DNA of 64,000 bases from Akebia trifoliata (GCA_017979445.1 CM030704.1:11391658-11455657), one strand, 5' to 3'; shown: positions 25,801 through 37,006, counted from the first letter of the stretch. Numbers and translations are program-made. The notes: generated by a model from the letters alone, not told the origin.

Positions 25801-28800
25801 AGGTTGTCTTGTGTCTGTTCATACCACATGATGTGGGATCCATGTTGTGCCATCATTTACCCCCTTGTGTGGAAGGGAAAGTTTTGGGCACTCTTCGGTG
25901 CAGATATAGTGGCGCAACCCAAGGAAAGGTTTGTACTTCATTTTCTTCTGCTGTGGTCTGAGCTTAGTTTTCCTCCAAGTAGAAGATTCTTGCTTCAATT
26001 CTTCTGTAGAATAAGCTTGAGTCTTTGGCAAGGCACAACCCAAGTAAAGGTTTGTACTTTGTTTTTTTCTGCTGTGGTCCGAGCTTAGTTTTCCTCAAAT
26101 TAGAAGTTTCTTGCTTCAGTTCTTGTGTAGAATAAGCTCGAGTCATTGACTTTTTAGTGTTGAGTTTCTTCTTATAGTATGGTGCCTCAACTTCCTTTTG
26201 GTCTCACCTGGTAAAACAGATTTGTGAAATGTATGTATCATTGTATCCACGAAAATATTTGATTCTTACTGTTTTCTAGTCTGTCCTCATATTTGGCCAT
26301 ATTGGTTCTTGCGGCTATGTTTTTCTTTTTCAATTGTTACTCATCTTCATAGTTTTTTTTTCCACTCGCAATAGATATTTTATTTCGAACACTGATTTCC
26401 TCATCCATTGTCTTTCTTCTTTTTTCAGCCTATTTTCTCATCTACATGTCTTCCGTTTTTCAGCTGCCAGGTTCTCTAGTGGAGGTAGAACACTACCTTC
26501 AAGACTTTGGTATCTTCATTAGGTCTTGGTGTTACATAATGACTAAAGAATTTTCTCAATTCTATCTAGTGTCCAAAGTATTCTGCAATATGATCATTAA
26601 CTATATTAATCTCACTAAATAGAAAATATGTAATCACCTTCAAAGCTTACTTACATTGGAGATTCTCGTTTACCCATTTTTTAATTCAGATTGTTAACCA
26701 ACCAACTACTACAAAAAACCGATCTGTTGGAGAAGGTGAGAACTATGAATATAAGAGGGTCACAAGGCTTAACTGGGGTATGACACACCCGAGAATGGAA
26801 GAAAATATACGCTCAACACTCCCCCTCACGCATAAGAGTGGAAAAATTTGAACCCATGAACTATATGAAGCTAGCGCTTTGATACCATGTTAACCAACCT
26901 ACTACTCCAAAAGACTGATCTATTGGAGAAGAGGATAACTATGAATATAAGGGGGTCACGGGGCTTAACTGGGGTACGACACACTCGAGAGTGGAGGAAG
27001 ATATACACTCGACACAGGTGAAGCGACCTATACTCATAATTACCACTTAATGTTATAATTAACACTCATGGAAAAACATTTATGAAAATGACCTATGCTG
27101 ACAACTTTTCTTGAAAAGTATTTTACATGTTCCTTCCTGCTAAGGTTTTATTCGAGTATCATTTTTATCTGTACCTGCATGATGGCTCATCTAAGTTCGA
27201 TCTTCTTGGGGGTCAGGTTTTTGCACCCAATCTGCTGCCCCTACCTGTTGTTTCTAGATATTGATGTTCATTTTCTTGGTTTTTTCAGGTTTGGGCTGAC
27301 AGCCATGTATCTTTTTTCCATTCAGTACTTAACAAAGATTGGGGGAAAGGTCTCTGTAAAGCTCATTAAAAATGAAAATAATGGAAACTCGGAATCTAGG
27401 GCTGATAGCTTGGTATACAAGGTGATTTACTTGTTTCAAAATTGCAGCATCTTATTTGGATGATCTATTTTATTGGATTTTTATATGACTGCAAGACTGT
27501 TTTTCCCTTGTAGGTTTTTGGTCTCTATTTTATGCAATCATACATTGGCTTGTTCTATCATGCCCTTTTGCACCGCAACTTCAATTCCCTTCGCCAGGTC
27601 TTGATTCAGCGTCTAATTGTGTCCCAGGTAAGATGAGGTGTGTGTTAAGAAAAATAGCTTTATTGAGTTTAACGTTACATGGTTTGAGCTCCACTATCTA
27701 GAGGAAGTACAAAAAAAATAACTTGTATGCCATGTGAGACTAAATTTACAACTTACTAACACTGCCCTACTCAATATAAACCAATGGCTAAAACTGATTA
27801 AAAATTATATCTTTAAAACAAGATTACATTTTTTTTATGCCTCTTTTGTTAAATTATATACAAATGGGAACTGGACTCTCTCATGAGCAGATCCAAAACT
27901 AGATTGATTAGAAAACAATTCTGATAAATCATTGATTCATATGGTATCTACAATATATGATTTATTTTTACTAGATCGAAAATTGGTCATGTTCCTAAAG
28001 TTTATAGATCCAATGTCTCATTCAGTAAAGATTCATCATACATGTATAAATTTTCACATCTTCCTTCGATTCCTTATGAGAGATATCCAGTCGATTCGAA
28101 TAGAGGTTAAAGAGGGTCTTTCTCCTCGTCGTGTCCTTTATATGGAAATCAGAGGCCAGGGGGCTATTCCCTTGACTCGTACTGATGATAATTTGACTCC
28201 ACGAGCAATTGAACAAAAAGCTGCTGAATCGGCCTATTTCTAACATGTACCAATTGAAGTATTTTGAAATGAACCGAAAAATGAATATATTTTTCAGGTC
28301 TTGGAAAATCTGTTGGAGAATTCTATTCCTTACCTCAAATACAGTTTTAAAAAGTACAGAGCTGTTCGGTGAGCTTCTTGGCATTACCCTCTCTATGAAC
28401 CCACTCCTTTTTGGAGTTAGGTTTTATGACACTCTTTTATGTATTATAAAGCCAGAAAAAGCGTGAGAACAGATCATCGAGGCAGAAAATTCAGGTTATA
28501 TCGAGAGTAGAGAAAGAATGTCTGAAACCTTCTTATTCTGCGAGCATTGGCGAGGAACTTGAAGATGGACTTTTTGATGGTAATCAGTTCTAAAGATAGG
28601 GTTTTTTTTTTTTTTTTTTTGATTACCATCCCCAACGTCATTTCTTTGGTTATTGAAAATCCAAAAACTATTTGCAGACTTCCTGGAATTGGCGTTGCAA
28701 TTCGGTATGATCATGATGTTTGCATGTGCATTCCCCCTTGCCTTCTCCATTGCTGCCTTGGTAAATAACAATTCTTAGTTATTTTGGCTATTTTAAAATT

Positions 28801-29989
28801 TTGAGATTGTTATCAATCGTATTGTCATGTTTGTATTCTAAACAAAAAGGTTTTTGACTTTTACTACTCACTTGTAGAACAACATCACAGAAATTAGGAC
28901 GGATGCTTTAAAGTTACTTGCCATGTTGAGGAGGCCTATTCCTCGTTCTGCTGCAACAATTGGAGCTTGGCTCAACATATTTCAGGTTGGTAAGAGTTCG
29001 AAATATTTCATGTCATATCATAAGGATGTGTCTCCTAGCATTATGAATTTTTCTCTTACCTCATTGGGCACGATTTTGTTGTCAATAAACATGGTCCACA
29101 GTTTCAATAATTGAATTTCAAGAGAAGTGAATCTTCGACCGAAATTATCATTGATACTAGGTTCTTATCGTACAAGGCTTAATACCTAATGACCAATTAG
29201 TTTTTTTTTGTGTATGTTTATTTACTTTATGTTTACCTAACTGAGACATTGGGTGTTGAGAATTTCAGTTTTTGATAGTGATGTCAATATGCACCAACTG
29301 TGCACTTCTAGTATGCTTGTACGACCAGGAGGGGAAGTGGAGGATAGAGCCTGGACTCGCAGCAATACTTATCATGGAACACGTCCTCCTCCTGTTCAAA
29401 TTTGGATTCTCCCATTTTGTTCCCGAGGTTCTTCCCCCACTTTGCTGTTGAAATCCTAAATAATATTCCATTCTGGGTGAACCTAAAATATTTCCCAAAA
29501 TGAGACTAATACTTGAACATCTTTCCTTTACAACACCAAAACACTATTAATGTGTAGGTGCTTTTGGTGTAATGGTTGGGTTTGTATCAAATGGTATTAA
29601 AACCAACACCAACACCAAATTTTGAGTTCAAACCTCGGAAGGGGTGACCTGGTGAAGGGCTACCTAGGGCACGGTACCCAAGTGGAAGCCACCAGAGTGG
29701 GCTGTTGTGGATGTGTGAACCATTGTGGTTTTCTCTACTACTTGAAAGAGAGATTAAAGGCTCATCATTTTTGCATTATTCACGCCTTGATGCTTTTGAT
29801 GTATTGTTTAGGCTTGCATTAGTACACCATATGAAAGATATTAACATAGCAAATTATTATTATTAATTTTTTTTTTTGAAGGAACCTGCTTGGGTAAAAG
29901 CGAACCGTGTGAAGAACGCTACGCAAGCACAGGACATGTGTTCTAAGCAACTTCTGAGAAGCATCTCTGGAGAAAAGAAGGTGGTGTGA
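19856..29989 (+). CDS. Anoctamin/TMEM16-like membrane protein, 16 exons
   Basis: Plant single-copy homologue of the anoctamin family (animal members are calcium-activated chloride channels or lipid scramblases); activity in plants is inference. Exons: 19,856-20,035; 20,551-20,620; 20,746-20,861; 21,895-22,021; 22,096-22,195; 22,295-22,386; 22,711-22,815; 22,919-23,188; 27,289-27,421; 27,514-27,627; 28,298-28,368; 28,452-28,579; 28,678-28,760; 28,878-28,985; 29,269-29,427; 29,882-29,989. All borders are AG/GT, the phases agree, and the total is about 654 residues, close to the family's plant length. Residues 1-190 are a soluble head. Hydrophobic segments follow ('[17 protein letters not shown]', '[19 protein letters not shown]', '[19 protein letters not shown]', '[19 protein letters not shown]' and others), then '[12 protein letters not shown]' before the stop. 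Odd: in exon 5 one A appears to be missing at 22,122-22,124, so the frame shifts unless this is a sequencing error. Intron 8 is 4.1 kb and full of transposon relics. Confidence 0.9.
24172..24671. mobile_element. MITE in intron 8 of the anoctamin-like gene
   Basis: The ends 'AAGGCTTAAAACAGGCTGGG' and 'CCCATTTTAAGCCTT' are inverted copies. The interior is rich in 'GGATATGG' and 'CATATCC' pairs and in pieces such as 'CGGATCGAATAGG', typical of palindromic hAT-like MITEs. A clear 8-bp target duplication was not found. Confidence 0.55.
24400..24470 (-). repeat. tRNA-like (SINE head) sequence
   Basis: On the minus strand an A-box-like 'TGGTTAAGGCC' is followed after about 20 bp by a B-box-like 'GAGTTCAAGTC'. 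The rest does not fold as a complete tRNA, so a SINE or tRNA relic is more likely than a working tRNA gene. It is nested in the MITE. Confidence 0.4.
25075..25275 (-). pseudogene. Ty1/copia pol 3' end relic
   Basis: The minus strand reads '[14 protein letters not shown]' and 'MDNIYNKLG' then a stop. This is the degraded form of the copia RNase H end, where families have the order 'QLAD.FTK' and then 'KLG'. A partial second copy of the 'AGCTTGTTATAAATGTTATCC' segment lies at about 25,241-25,263. No LTRs were identified. It lies antisense in intron 8 of the anoctamin-like gene. Confidence 0.55.
25910..26152. repeat. Diverged tandem duplication of about 122 bp
   Basis: Both units contain 'GCACAACCCAAG.AAAGGTTTGTACTT', 'TCTGCTGTGGTC.GAGCTTAG', 'TTTTCCTC' and 'GTAGAATAAGCT.GAGTC' in order. 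Unit 1 is about 25,910-26,030 and unit 2 about 26,031-26,152, roughly 90 percent identical by eye. Confidence 0.8.
26692..27014 (-). mobile_element. TRIM retrotransposon with 127-bp LTRs
   Basis: Two direct repeats of 127 bp (26,692-26,818 and 26,888-27,014), starting TGTTAACCAAC and ending GACA or AACA, flank only 69 bp. On the minus strand the right-hand LTR is followed at once by TGGTATCAAAGC, close to the initiator-tRNA-Met primer site TGGTATCAGAGC. A polypurine tract 'GTGAGGGGGAG' precedes the left-hand LTR. Flanks are CAGAT and CAGGT, a 5-bp target duplication with one mismatch. With no coding capacity and a total of 323 bp, this is a terminal-repeat retrotransposon in miniature. A damaged relative lies at about 41,793-41,923. 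Confidence 0.82.
29550..29760 (+). repeat. Possible tRNA-derived SINE in intron 15
   Basis: An A-box-like 'GGTGTAATGGTTGGG' at about 29,566 and a B-box-like 'GAGTTCAAACC' at about 29,624 are followed by a body with 'GGGCTACCTAGGGCACGGTA'. The 3' end and target duplication are not clear. Confidence 0.4.
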
Positions 29990-30389
29990 GAGAGAGAGAG
30001 AGGAGTAATAGATTCTACAAAATCTTTTAAGGATATTTGTTTCTTCTTCAGCCTCTGCTTCATTCATACCTAGATTGCGGAGATGTGAAATAAATGCTGA
30101 TTCCATGAAATTTTGTAGGTTTATCCAGGTACATAGACAATGAGGCCCATCGGGGTGTTCTGCTTTGTTAGAGGAGAGGAGAGGAGTTTTTTGAGGTTAA
30201 GAGATTGTTGTAATATTGGATGATGAATTTTTTTTTAATTTTTTTTAATCTTTGGTGGTGGTGATGAAATAATGAGTGAGTCTGTGTAAGAATTGGTAGG
30301 GTTGGATTGGATATGTTCAATGCCTTCCATTTGTAATAATTATTTCACGTTGATTGTGTCAAATTTTAATTGGGAATGTTCATGATATT
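29990..30389 (+). other. 3' region of the anoctamin-like gene
   Basis: A (GA)n tract follows the stop codon at 29,991-30,002. The 'AATAAT' variant near 30,335 could be a poly(A) signal. No other gene is seen before the solo LTR. Confidence 0.35.
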
Positions 30390-30948
30390 TGTGGGGGAAA
30401 TTCTTAAGCATGGACACGTGGCTCAAGCGAAGGCCGGAATTAATGATTTTAAGTTCGGATAAACTGCAACTTTTGCTCGGTTGATTAAACTCGTCGGATG
30501 TACGGATGTCTGACTCAGAACTGAGTCATCGACTAATTAAGTAGTCCGGACAATTACTGTATAGGTCGGTAAGACGGATCTGTCAGATGTGCATTTGATT
30601 GACAGCACTAGCAACCTAGCAACCCACATCATGTCAAAACAGTCCCAATCATCCCAAAAGTGGCAGGGCAGTTGCAACCACTCCTGTAGCTGATATGTCA
30701 GGGAGTGAGCTACCAACCCTTAGTAACCTAACTGCTTTGGGTCATTTCCAAGGATGGCACAGAAAACGATCAAGTTTAATGCCTATAAAAGAAGGAGAAC
30801 TATGGGTAAAGGGGGTTCGATTTCTTCTTCTCTCTAAGACTAAATTACACTGATCAATTTGTTTAACTTGATCGTTGGAGTGGGCTGATTTGCAGGTCCG
30901 CCCGAGTTAGGAGAGAGGAAAAGTGTAGAGCAAATTCTTGCATCTACA
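30390..30948 (+). mobile_element. Solo LTR with 5-bp target duplication
   Basis: It begins TGTGGGGGAAAT and ends ATCTACA. The 5 bp on each side are ATATT (30,385-30,389 and 30,949-30,953), a perfect target duplication. A TATA box (TATAAAA, 30,784-30,790) precedes a short CT-rich leader, as in an LTR promoter on the plus strand. No internal region or second LTR remains, so it is a product of LTR-LTR recombination. Retrotransposon family unknown. Confidence 0.85.
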
Positions 30949-31201
30949 ATATTTGTTGCATGCATCCCACCTAAAGATGTTAAATTCTGAACAGCAGTTT
31001 TTGTTCTCTCCTAAATGTGAATCCTGATATGTATTTATTTGTACACATTACACACGGCCTTTGACAGGATGGGACGTTTTTATTTTTCAATTTTTTTTAC
31101 TTTAGGAAAAATTACTTAGGACCCTCGTGGTTGGACTTCTTTCTTAAGTTTCAGGCAATTGCTTAACAGGACTTGAGTGTGAGAAATTAACAAATTTTCT
31201 T

Positions 31202-32725
31202 TATTCTTCCAAAAATTACCTCAATCAGTTATTAGTTAGGGGTGTCAGTGAATGGTCAAAAATTCAAATCCGATTGGGATTCGAATTCGAAAAAACGAAT
31301 ATTATTCAAAAATTTTGGATATCGGATTTGAATTTGGATAGTTTTATATATTTGAATCCTTATAGGATTTGGATATCAACATTTTGAATCTAATATATAT
31401 ATATATTATTTTATTTTATTTATTTTTTATATAAATAATATAATATATATTATTTTATTTATTATATAAATAGTATAATATATAATAGGTTTTTTTTAAT
31501 AAGGAAAAATTATGTTTTTTTTTTTTAATATACAAATTATTCGAATTTTTATCGAATATTATCTGATATCCAATGCGATAATCGGATTCAAATTCGGATA
31601 GGGTTTTAGAACATCTGTCGGATTTAAATTCGAATTTGAATATCAAATAAAATTTTGGATTCAGATTCGGATATTACTGTATCCGAACCAATAAGCATCA
31701 GTTGGCAGCCCTATTACTAGTAAGATTTTGCCTCAAATTAATTACTATTAAGATTACAAAATCCCATTTCTTTTTTCAAATAATTAATACTTAAAATAAA
31801 AAATATTAATGCTTAAAAAAAAAAATTCGTGGTTTCTTGCATCTTAAAATGAGAGCTGCTAGGCAACCCAACTTTACTTATTATATCCCGAAATGTTGTA
31901 AAATCAATAACTTAAAAAAAAATAGTCATTTCTTTAAACAATTAATATTGAAGAAAATCTTGATTTCTTGCATCTTAAAAAAGAGTATAAGCTTCAACGT
32001 TTTCAATTGATTAATACGTTTGGTTGGTTTTGGCACAAAAAGGGTTACTTGATTCTTTAAGAAAATCTATTAATTGAATCAATTTACAGAGTCAACTTAT
32101 CAATTCAGTTAGGGTCAACTTCAAATGCATTAAGTTGAGCAACATATATATTGAGAACAAAACTAAATATTTTAATTATTTACGGTATTTAAAGATTTAA
32201 TTTAATTTTGTCTGAGTCAACTCAAAAATTATCAACTTGACTCGACTTAAGACAGTTAAGCCATGTTTTAAAGTTAAGGACTAAGAAAATCCATTTTTAA
32301 AGTGTTAATTGGTTGAACTCGTTGGCGTCCCCTTTTTTTTTTCTTCAAAATATTAAATATTAATTGGTCACAAAGGTTGGGCTAAAATTATAATCCCAAC
32401 ATTACAAAATGTTATAGCACTAATTCAAACAATTTCAATAGTTATCTATAATTAAAAAAAAAGAAGAGAGAATTGGTGTGGCATTAGTAAACATTGGTGT
32501 AGCAATAGCAACTCTAAACTAGAAAGAAGATTTATATTGGCACCCTAACTTTTACTCATTCTCATCATTTATTTATTATTTTATTTAATTGGAGAGTAAT
32601 AAGTAAAGTTTGGGTTGCCAATAGGAGCTCTCTTTTTAAGATGCAAGAAACCACAATTTTTTGAAAAAAGAGACAGGATTTGGTAATCTTAATAGTAACT
32701 GATTGAGGTTAGTTTTGGAAGAATA
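31202..32725. repeat. Long imperfect inverted repeat (arms at 31,202-31,890 and 32,590-32,725)
   Basis: The left arm contains 'ATTCTTCCAAAAATTACC', 'CTATTAAGATTAC', 'GGTTTCTTGCATCTTAAAA' and 'GGCAACCCAACTTTACTTA'. The right arm has the complements of all four in mirrored order. The left arm is longer because a hAT MITE is inserted in it. The long-armed, non-coding design suggests a Mutator-like or foldback element; the outer ends are not resolved. Confidence 0.65.
31237..31713. mobile_element. hAT MITE, 477 bp
   Basis: The ends TAGGGGTGTCA and TGGCAGCCCTA are inverted repeats with two mismatches. The flanks TTATTAGT (31,229-31,236) and TTACTAGT (31,714-31,721) form an 8-bp target duplication with one mismatch, as expected for hAT. 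The interior is palindromic in character ('CGAATTCG', 'GGATATC', 'ATTCGGATA'). It is nested in the left arm of the larger inverted repeat. Confidence 0.8.
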
Positions 32726-32729
32726 AAAT

Positions 32730-34059
32730 CTCACCGTGTGAGAGAAATTTTTTTAAATTCTCTTACCACGTGGACCAATGGTATGCGGGGTCTTTAAAGT
32801 GGGTGTTACCAAAATAACACTCACAAGGGCATTTAATAAACTTTTCCTTCCTAAATGGTCCCTCAGACTCATTATCGCCAAAGAGCCACCATTTTCATCG
32901 GAGAAGGACGAAGAAGTTTGATAAAGGTTTTTTTGGGTTTGAAGAGGTATGTATAATTTAGGGAATTGTTTTGTGTTATTTTAATGGTTTTTCTATAAAA
33001 TTCTAATCTTTATGGTTTATTTGGGTTGAACATGAAAATAGATGCTCATTTTGTTCTTTTTTTTTTTTTTTGTCATTTTCTAATATGAGAAAACAATACA
33101 GTTCAATTTTTTACAGTGTCAAGTTCAATTTTAATTGCTATCGAACTTGGTTAATATTAATGTTATGAACTCGGCAGTAATTAAATTACCTTCAAACACG
33201 ATACTAAATAATATTATGAACTCAACGATGGTTTAATTACTATCAAACTCAGTAATAATTAATATTATAAAGAAAAATTACCAAAACGGTACAGTTTTGG
33301 AAAATATTTACCAAAACGATACACTGTAGCAATTAATTCCGAAAATGGTAAGTTTTCGGAATTAATTGCTACAGTTTACCATTTTGGTAAATAATTGAAA
33401 AGTTGTGCATGTTTTGGTAAATCTGCCTATTATAAACTCGATGGTAATGATATTGTGAACAACCTTCATAGAAGGTATCATTTTGTAATAACATCGGGTT
33501 CCATACTAATATAATTGAACGCGAAGGTAATTTCTTTCGAATTTGATGACAATTTATTGAACTCAACATTTTTTTATTTATTTTAAAAATGCTTGACTCT
33601 TTTCTATGATGGTGCAATTATTGTGCAGTGGTGTGTAAGTTTCAAAATATGATATGTATTGTGTTGCTTATTTTATTTGTTAAATTAAATATTATATATA
33701 TATTTCTTATTATTGTTGGGGAAAGGAACACCCCTATCAAGTAATGAGAACCTTGTAAAAAAATTTGAGGGTTTAAGGTACGTGCTTCGGTAAATTATAT
33801 GACTTGAAGGCGATTAGGATCACCCAGTTACAAATCATTATTATAGTGTTAATGGAAAAACATAAACCAATTTTGACATTTTCGTTACTTGACCAAGATT
33901 TAAAGATGACCTTATTAGATATTAGCCTTATATTATGACTGAAATGTGTAGAAAATGAGGTTGTAGTCCAACCACTGGAGAAAGGTAAAAAAACATAAGG
34001 GAGAAATATTTCCCTAGGTCTCAAAAGATTCTTACGAAGGATGTTTCTGCTACACTAGA
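32730..34059. other. Non-coding stretch with dispersed short repeats
   Basis: Phrases such as 'GAACTCGGCAGTAATTAAATTACC' and 'TATCGAACTTGG' recur here (33,110-33,590) and at 43,430-43,700, hinting at a shared decayed repeat. The segment contains a 53-bp palindrome, annotated separately. No gene seen. Confidence 0.4.
33323..33375. repeat. Perfect palindrome, 23-bp arms, 7-nt loop
   Basis: Arms 33,323-33,345 and 33,353-33,375 are exact complements (core CAATTAATTCCG and CGGAATTAATTG). The surrounding 'TTTACCAAAACG' near 33,308 and 'CATTTTGGTAAA' near 33,380 extend the symmetry imperfectly. It is probably the centre of a small MITE. Confidence 0.85.
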
Positions 34060-35578
34060 GACTGAGAATAGATACTAATGATTTTTTAAAGCTTAGTCAT
34101 CTTTATGTTATTGATATTTTTTCGTTTCCAACTGGCAACGACACTATCTTGCCAAAATATGTTGAGCTTGTGAACAATTTGATCACCTTCAACAATTATC
34201 CATGGGAATTGGTTGTGTATAAAGATCTAGCACAAGTCATGATAATAGTTGGAGAAGTGGTGGAGAAGGCTATATACAATATATATGGATGCACATATGT
34301 CTTATAAGTAATAAATTTAACCATTGCTCTTAATTTTTTTTATTTCATTCATTAATTCAAACTCTTACGTTTATTTTGTAATGTGATTTGTGTAGGCATA
34401 TAAACACATTATAACCCCCTAAGATAATCAAGGTGGTTATGAAGGAAGCATGGCCCAGATGTTTGAAATGGGAATCCACAACTTATTTATAGGATAAGGC
34501 TGTAGAGGGCAAGTCAAAAGAATGCAAGGTAAAACAATTTAAAATTTAATGATATTGTTTTATTGTATAAATTTTTAATGGAATGAAAGATTTTTGCACA
34601 CAGGTCATAAGATCTTTGGAGTTGACAAACAATGAGAAAAAAATGTTAAGGATACTATGAATTTGGATACATCTCAAATTGATGAAGAATTAATAAAAAC
34701 ATACGACCCTCCAAAACATGGAAAGACCTATCAGGTAAGTAGGAGTATAAACGATTCGTTCAACTTATTTAAATTAAGTTGTTAATTATTTTTTTTTTGA
34801 TAATTTGTTATATTTTGTATTTGCAGAAAGCATAAGGGAAGGAGGATGAACCAAAATTGGTGAAGAAATTAAAAGTTTTCATAGATGGAACATCAATCTA
34901 TATATGGGAAGAAGAGCAAAAAAAAAAAAAAAAAAAACAAAGGAAAATGAAAGGAAGCTGGGGAGAAAAGTGGGAGTGAGAGGAGAGGTAGAGGAAGAAG
35001 TTTGTATATTGTTGATGAGAAGATGAAGTTTGTTGAAGAGGATGTAGTTGAGGAGACAAGGGAGGAGGAAAACCTAATAAAACTTGTTGTAAATATTTAA
35101 ATAAAGGTTTGTGATTAACAAGAAATGATGACTTCTCTTAAGGAAATGAAATTTTTACTTGAAAAAAAAAAGAATTTAATGGAGGAAAAGAAATTAGAGG
35201 AAAGAATAAAAAAAGATGGCTAAGAGAAGGAATGACCAAAGAGAAAGAAACGGTGGTGAGGACCGTGATTCTTAGAGTTATGGTGGTGCTTGGAGGGATG
35301 GGATGGAGGGTGAATGTGGTGATGGTGATCCTAGGAGGTATGAGGTGGATGGTGATGGTAGTGCTGGAAGGGATGGTGATGGTCAAGGTGCGAGGGATGG
35401 GGAGGGTAATGGGGTAAATGAAAGAAAGGTGGAACAGGAGGCCCCTAGTACCCCTACTATTATAATTGAAATTATTACTGACTTGTGTATTCTAGAAAAG
35501 GAAAATTATATAGTTCTTGCTCAATTGGGTAAGAGAGTTCCCAAACCCAATAAAGCTTACATTGGTTCTCCTTGGTGA
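34060..35578 (+). pseudogene. Decayed Ulp1-type MULE ORF (DUF1985-like part)
   Basis: Pieces read in order on the plus strand. About 34,077-34,305 has 'LSHLYVIDIFSFPTGND', then 'YVELVNNLITFNNYPW', then 'IYNIYGCTYVL', which matches the DUF1985 layout (a '...D...YL..V..L..FN.YPWG' pattern). About 34,432-34,528 has 'WPRCLKWESTTYL' then a stop and 'DKAVEGKSKECK'. About 35,232-35,578 is an Asp/Gly-rich linker ending 'KRVPKPNKAYIGSPW', like the spacer before the Ulp1 peptidase domain. Stops and frameshifts break it, and the peptidase domain is absent. Ulp1/DUF1985 proteins are encoded by a class of Mutator-like elements; the class assignment here is from remembered family layout. It ends 37 bp before the CACTA insertion. 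Confidence 0.5.
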
Positions 35579-35689
35579 CAATCACAAAATCAAATAAACC
35601 ACTTGACAAGGAATCACTACAAGAAAAATCACCTACTGCAACAACTTTTAGTGACGGTCAAAGTTTGACCGTCGCTACAGAGTCTTTAT

Positions 35690-35993
35690 TTGGCCATGGC
35701 CACATTTCCTTACTTTGATCTCACTGACTCAGTTACTCACTCTCGCTGTCTCTCATCTCAAACTCGAAATCGGACTCTCTCTCGTCTGAAACTCGAAGAC
35801 AGTCTATCTCTCGTCTCTGCTGATCTCTTTCTCTCACAAAATCAGTCTCTTTCTCAAGCTCGAAAACGAAGCCTCCGTCTTTCTCTCATCTCATACTCGA
35901 CAGATTTGTCTCTGTCGAGGAGATCTCTCTATCGATCTCTCAAACGCGTGAGGTTTCAATCTAAATTGATCTGATCTCGGCCTCGAAAATTAA
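35690..35993 (+). other. Leader-like CT-rich exon candidate inside the CACTA element
   Basis: A 'CTCTC'/'CTCGAAA'-rich stretch of degenerate short repeats ends at a good donor, AAG followed by GTATGT at 35,994. It looks like a 5' untranslated exon and could supply transcription and a splice donor for the captured exons downstream. This is inference; there is no transcript evidence. Confidence 0.35.
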
Positions 35994-36119
35994 GGTATGT
36001 TTTCCCACATATTTTGTTAATTTTTCTCTCCAATCGATCCTAAACCCTAGATTTTTCTACATATTTTGTTAATTGTTGTAGACTGATCTTCTTTCTTCAA
36101 TTTTGAAAAACCTAAATGC

Positions 36120-36560
36120 TTTTTAACAACTATTTGATGAATTCGTATGGAATCCCTATTTGGCGTGTTGTTGATCGAGTGATTTGACCTGTTCTGTCCA
36201 TGATTGAAGTAACTGTTGATTTACTTCTTTGTTTTCTTTAATTCAAAAAATATCAGGAATATTCATGCCTGTTGTCCATCAACTACACCTTTAGGCCCGA
36301 TCTTAGGCCCTGACTCATCCTCCGTGGGGCATTGGATTAAGTTCTTTAACAACTATTTGATGAGTTCACATAAAAGCTCTATTTGGAGTGTTGTTGATCG
36401 AGTTATTAGACCTATTCCATAAATGATGTTCTAAGTGAAGATTTCTATTGAAGTATCTATAGATGTACTTATCTGCTTTCTTCAATTCTGAAAAACCTAT
36501 AAGTTCTTCAACAACTATTTGATGAGTTCGTATAGATTATAGAAGTCCTATTTAGAGTAT
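36120..36560 (+). repeat. Three diverged direct repeats of 'AACAACTATTTGATGA'
   Basis: Copies begin near 36,126, 36,349 and 36,499. Each continues with 'ATTTGG.GTGTTGTTGATCGAG' or a truncated version. Intron-like non-coding context. Confidence 0.6.
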
Positions 36561-37006
36561 TTTTGAGTTTTGTAAAATTTTTTTATAATTGTCTTTAATT
36601 TTTGAATCTTCAATCACTTCGATCTCGAATTTCTAGGGTTTTTAAACAGAGCAGACGGATTGATCGAGATCTTCCTCTCCCTAAGATTAGTTTGAAACAC
36701 TAGATGTTCTCCCTTGCAGGGGCAATGCTTCTTCCTGATTTTAGCATTATTGAAAACACCATATTTTGTTTAAGCTTGGCAACAACACCATTGTTAGATT
36801 CTAAAGTTGTTAACATGTAAAGGTGTTATGTCAGGGGTCATTGTTTCCTTCAATAAATTCTGCAATTGTGTGTATTTCCAATTTTTTAGTTAAAGAATTT
36901 GATGTGTCTCTGGGCACCACCTCTTATTTCTTTAATAATTCTGATGGTTACTCAGATGGTTGAGTTTTTAAGCAGTAATATTTGGTCAATTGTTGTTTTA
37001 TGGCAG

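Noticed and set aside
28022..28384. 120-codon minus-strand ORF within the anoctamin-like gene
   Set aside because: It is antisense to intron 10 and exon 11 of a well-supported gene and has no domain.
35138..35386. Minus-strand Thr/Ile-rich ORF
   Set aside because: It is the antisense of the Asp/Gly-rich linker of the MULE-type ORF; low complexity.
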